DNA of 64,000 bases from Prosapia bicincta (Eukaryota > Arthropoda > Insecta > Hemiptera > Cercopidae): NCBI GenBank assembly GCA_036971475.1, contig JBAIZL010000001.1:139718192-139782191 (forward strand), read 5' to 3'. The notes below the pieces were generated by a model. The model saw only the letters and a program-made list of their open reading frames with translations, searched no databases and was not told where the DNA came from. Shown here one piece after another: positions 58,101 to 64,000 of this stretch. The number at the start of each line of letters is the position of its first letter. Position 1 is the first letter of the stretch. The position numbers were made by a program, and so were the translations under genes.

Positions 58101-60770
58101 ACATAACATCAGCATAACATACATGTTATATATATATATATATGAAGTGAACAAGGAATTTAAAATATGCTTAATTTTACCTAATTAACATATACACCGC
58201 ATTTAAATCCGCGGGAAAGAAAAAAATTGTAATATTATGCCTGTTTAATTACAAAAAAAATGTCACCAGTGGTTTTGGAGCGTCTTAAACCACACGTTTT
58301 TTCTAAAACCTAATCACTTGCGATTTGTTACCATTGATTGAAATGTTCAATATGTTATTTATAGCAATATGTCGGGACGTGAAGCAAATGTCTCTGATCA
58401 AGTTGCTATTTTTATCTTTTGAAGTAATATAAACATAACATGAAAGTGATTTATTAAATTGTATTTTAAACACGAAATGGTAGATTAAAGCCTTGTTATT
58501 ACCAATCTGTGCTTAGAATTGAGGAAACGGTATTATTCTAAACAGTTTCAGTACCCTTTAGTTCAAGAAACAGTCGCTAGTAGTGTTTGCAGTCCTCTAC
58601 TTGTTACGAGGTCTAAGATTTCACGAGATGTAATTAGTTTGATTAAAATTTGAAGTAATTCTACAACTCGTTTAAGAAATATTTCATTATCATTAAAATT
58701 AGTTGACAAATGTTATATTCTATCAAATCCTAAATTAACATATAAGTTATTCCTACTTTAACCAAATGAATTTACACGAATCGCAATTCCCCCGTCCTCC
58801 AAACCACTCACTCACCACCTCCAGTACGTGAGCCTAATCCCAATTGTTTCAGATTTTGTCCACAAATGTTTAATTAAAGCCGACTTAATCAGACATCTTG
58901 TCTTTTATTCCTTTGTCAGTTCTTTGGTCGCACCGAATTCAAACTGAATACTAATCATTATTGACGTTCTATTCAGTTAAAAAACTGTGCGAACGTATAA
59001 AAATAATGCCGCCAACACGCCCTGACACAGAGCAGCATCCAAACAGTTTCTCTTTGTGTTTATTTAACCCCGTAAACACATTCACTAGAAGAGAAATACA
59101 TTGCTGGTTACAATTGTACGGATAAAAAATAAAATTATCCGAGATAATATATAACAAAGGTACAACGGATAATCGAAAACTCGGATAACACGAACTCTAT
59201 AAAAAATCGAGAGGGAAACTCATGATAAGTCGGTGAAATAAATGAAAACGTAATCAAAGATGTGAAAAGGGAAACTATTGTATTATCAATAAAATAAATA
59301 CAAATAATAATTTCACAATAAATAAAAATTCACAATGAAAACAACTTTTCCTTCTAAAGCTTTTCTACACATTACATGTATGGAGACATTGAATTGAAAA
59401 CGTATGTTTACGTCTTACTCTGAGCAGATTTCGAAGGGCGGTATTATACCAAGTCGGTCAAAATATTCCAATGATAGTGTTGCTTAAAAAGGGTCACGGT
59501 CGGTCCGAGTTTAGTACTCAGGTAAAGGCCGGAAATCCCGGAAGGATTACTTGAGTACCCCTCACCTCACCCTTGTTAGCAAGTTCTCATCTCGATAGTC
59601 ATGGTAGGCGTTACTAGTGAGCAGAAAAAGTGTACGATGTTTTCTATGTTTGGTGAGTAATAACCTAACCTAACTTAGCCTAACAATTAATTCTATAGTT
59701 TGTTCATATCGCTCATGTGTGCTCCCGTCGGACCATTTCCATCTGACCCCTAATCGATCCATCGGACTAGATTGACCTTCCTACTTGGGTGGTTGGCATA
59801 GGTCGGATGAATTCGACTACACCCGGTTTTGAAACTCAAAACGTATACACGGAGGGTCTACTGTATATTTCTTTTTCTACCTCGTTTAACCCGTAACTCG
59901 TTTATTCGGAGTTCGGAAAAACGAGGCCCTAATGTACCTCATTAGGACTTCATACTCTGAAATTGTGCATTCTATTTTTCACTTTCTCACTGATCATTTT
60001 TACCACTTTCTTTTATTAGTTCGGTTTCCGTCATTTAGCTTAGTGTTATCCACACTTCGCATTTTCGTCTATTTTACTTTGCATTTTTTAATTTTATCCA
60101 ATAATAGTCGTTGCCATGGTAACATTCGTTATTCTATTTAGCCAAGTTTTACCAGTTCCAATAACACGTGTACTTTGAACGGAATTAATTAATCGTTGAA
60201 GATAAATTGTGAACTTGAAGGCACGGCAAATTAATATTACAGTTTTTAATTAATTAATATTGTGTTTTGTTCTTTGTTTTGTTCAAGTGGCTGTACTTAG
60301 AGTAACGAGGAAGATTAATTTTGACCTTTAGCTTACGTAAATAAAAGGTAAACAGTTCCAGTACTGTACGTCAATTAATGCCAACAACAAACAACTATTA
60401 TCAGTGTAAATAATTAGGACAAGTGATAAGTGTGGCCATCGATTAATGCTCGCAGATTTGTAGCGGAATATCTTATATGGTTAATTTCATTAACTGTGAA
60501 AATGAAAACATGTCAGGAAATTTCTTTCGGTTTGGCGATCTATGTTTCAATATGGAGCATATTTGAACCATCAACCATATTGTTTTGTTTGAATGTGGCA
60601 TGTCAATAATGTTCATCGTTGCTTCACAAGTACTATAGTTTGTTTTCTAAATGTGGTGGAATTATTTCAAAATAGCTACAGATTTATTATTTTTAAAAAA
60701 TTACCTTTCGTCCTTAATATCTACGCATATAGAGCGAATAAAGCTAGAAATATTAATATACTGTATATAT

Positions 60771-60779
<9 letters not shown>
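58101..60779. other. no supported gene
   Basis: AT-rich. 59130-59230 has ACTCGGATAACACGAACTC and 59845-59935 has GGAGTTCGGAAAAACGAGG, which look like pogo/Tigger scraps without a matching pair of ends. TAACCTAACCTAAC at 59660 is a short telomere-like string. A perfect X-box (GTTGCCATGGTAAC) is at 60110-60123. The frame at 59932-60141 has no domain. Confidence 0.35.
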
Positions 60780-60825
<46 letters not shown>

Positions 60826-60852
60826 CATATATACATGTAGATATACATAATA

Positions 60853-60920
<68 letters not shown>
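60780..60920. repeat. two (TA)n microsatellites
   Basis: TA at 60780-60820 and 60856-60920, separated by ACATACATATATACATGTAG-type sequence. The long ORFs on both strands are repeat translation. Confidence 0.95.
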
Positions 60921-60924
<4 letters not shown>

Positions 60925-60988
60925 AGATATTTAACCCTGTATAACTCGACAACGAATCATTTGTACAGTATGGCAGATTGCTCACGAA

Positions 60989-60992
<4 letters not shown>

Positions 60993-61058
<66 letters not shown>
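60993..61058. repeat. compound (CT)n(TA)n microsatellite
   Basis: CT to 61031, then TA to 61058, joined to the PLE-like tail at 61059. Confidence 0.95.
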
Positions 61059-61060
<2 letters not shown>

Positions 61061-61200
61061 AGCTACTGATGCGTATTCCTTCACGGATGGAAAAATATGA
61101 TGAAAAGTTACCATCTGGAGTACATCCGTTCATTTCGGTGTGCATAAAATCACAGTTCCGACGTTTCGTTAGAATCCCATCTTAAGATGGATTTTATAAC
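61059..61200 (-). mobile_element. PLE-like 3' tail (same family as 26987-27111)
   Basis: Minus strand: ATCTTAAGATGGGATTCTAA + CGAAACGTCGGAACTG, then ACGGATGTACTCCAGATGGT + AACTTTTCATCATAT, matching 26987-27111 over most of its length. The end of the tail lies beside a TA array, as in the other copy. Confidence 0.55.
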
Positions 61201-62792
<1,592 letters not shown>

Positions 62793-62984
62793 TGATTAAA
62801 CATATTTATTTTTGTACTTTTTCTTGTCATTTACACAGATTGTGTGCCTTGCAGTGTTACACAGTTACAGACGTTTGTTTCCCAGGTCTATGATGTATTA
62901 AGGTCCTTGTAGAATGTAGTCATGGACGTATTTTAAACTATCAGCGTTTAATAAACACATCCTCCTAATATGGGATTGTATTTA

Positions 62985-63425
62985 ACCCCATCATTTTACG
63001 AAGTCATAATTACATTTTACCAGTCATTATTCAGTCATCACCCCATTTTAAAAAGATATTTTTCAGTGATTGCCTCATTTTACTGAGACCTTATTCATTC
63101 ATCACCGAATTTTAATTGTAATCACTGCATTCTAAAAAGACATTATTTAGTCACTGTTGTACATTATCAAAACCATATTTAGTCAGTACTGCACTAAGAC
63201 ATTATTTAGTCATCACTTCCTTTTTTAATGACATTATTTAGTCACTCTTGTACTTAACGTAAACAATATTTAGTATCACTACATCAATACCCTATACAGT
63301 CACCACTGCATTTTACAACGAAATTATTTAGTCACTGTTGTACTTATCTAGGCAATATTTCATCATCACTGGATTTTATTAAGACATAATTCAGTTACCA
63401 CTACATTTTATTCAGACTTTTAGTA
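62985..63425. repeat. degenerate ~36-bp tandem repeat, about a dozen copies
   Basis: Diverged copies of GACATTATTTAGTCATCACT + GCATTTTA with variants (AGTCACTGTTGTACTT). Spacing varies from about 30 to 60 bp. Confidence 0.65.
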
Positions 63426-64000
63426 ATTTTACTCGAAGCGGATTTTCTATTTCATAAATCATGAATTTGTTTAACCTCGAAACCGACCATCCTAGCCAAT
63501 CTCCTTTTATTTTAGGTAGATTCAATTATAAAAAAAAATCATTTCAGTAAAATTTTCTAACCATTGCTTTTTTTAATCATTTATATTTTGAGTTTTCTCT
63601 ACGCTCACATAGCGTTTGTACAAATTTATTTCCCCTTATGCGTGTTACATATCGATGATGCTGATTTTCCAACTTTTTATTCCTTAACTAGGAATTGTTT
63701 TTCACCTAGTTTCGAATCGTAAATGTTTTTTGTATCTGTAAATGTTTCATTTGCCTTGACCAATTCTGTTCTTACCACACTGACGTCATTAATGTATTTG
63801 AGGTCGAGGATTAATATCACTTTTTTAATTCTCTTCTTTCTGTCTTAACAGTCATAATACTAACAGTCTGTTTTAAAACCCTCAAGTGTAATACTTTGAA
63901 TGCCATCTTCATTAGGATTACACAAAGGGCATTGAAAAGTATTTATGTTTTTGATGAAGCTACCAGTAATATGTTTCCATTCATAATGTTGAACAGGCAT
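63426..64000. other. no supported feature
   Basis: AT-rich, no ORF or repeat I can support to the window end. Confidence 0.4.

Noticed and set aside
59660..59685. TAACCTAACCTAAC telomere-like string
   Set aside because: Only two to three units; common in insect DNA; not evidence for a telomere.
60651..61185. Tyr-Ile and Ser-Leu-rich ORFs
   Set aside because: Translated TA and CT microsatellites.

Overview
The window reads as non-coding-rich nuclear DNA of an arthropod, most likely a hemimetabolous insect. It is AT-rich and full of TA, TG/CA and CT microsatellites. It has one small split gene with multi-kilobase introns, tRNA-derived SINE-like repeats, Penelope-like (PLE) retroelement sequence, DNA-transposon remnants with terminal inverted repeats, and several satellite arrays. 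There is no operon-like structure, no rRNA or tRNA gene that I can support, and no CRISPR. Almost every long ORF is a translated microsatellite or satellite; exceptions are the PLE reverse transcriptase and GIY-YIG ORFs.

Layout. (1) 1-15450: the 3' part of a small secreted, Gly/Pro-rich protein gene on the + strand. Three coding exons (1557-1668, 7145-7249, 15041-15078) with GT-AG borders join in phase to give 84 visible residues; the first exon is probably upstream of the window. The introns hold a seven-copy 95-bp repeat, a 90-bp minisatellite, TA arrays and PLE-tail modules. A tRNA-derived SINE lies at 738-1000. (2) 15450-25810: a degenerate ~25-bp minisatellite (16430-17960), a 32-copy 40-bp satellite (19601-20885), a pogo/Tigger-like MITE (24389-24640) and a 25132-25810 element with ~26-bp terminal inverted repeats. 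(3) 26900-36000: PLE-tail modules next to TA microsatellites, a SINE-like family carrying tRNA-like boxes and perfect X-box sequences, a large inverted repeat of an 18-bp minisatellite, and two short candidate coding segments (29393-29537, 32793-32936). (4) 36690-41520: an inverted copy of the 10510-10850 repeat, a 47-bp satellite with 19 copies, and a non-autonomous hAT-like element with an 8-bp target duplication (40004-40845). (5) 42120-45190: a nearly complete Penelope-like element with terminal direct repeats, an RT ORF and a frame-shifted, truncated GIY-YIG ORF, ending in (TA)n(TG)n. (6) 46850-53690: a ~6.8-kb complex satellite of 328-bp and 107-bp units arranged in 1.42-kb higher-order repeats. 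(7) 55300-64000: a 115-bp x5 array, a 42-bp minisatellite, more SINE/LINE-tail sequence, another PLE tail, a 213-bp (AC)n tract and a degenerate ~36-bp array.

The most interesting pattern is a recurring RNA-like module: a CTGATGATG-type box, a short stem, a GAAA/CGAAAC box and then, in several copies, a second hairpin. It occurs at a dozen or more places on both strands, often next to TA microsatellites, and also at the ends of the intact PLE. It resembles the hammerhead-ribozyme-bearing termini known for PLEs, but several copies do not match the canonical core. The likeliest reading is that several PLE families have repeatedly seeded this locus, often at TA repeats.
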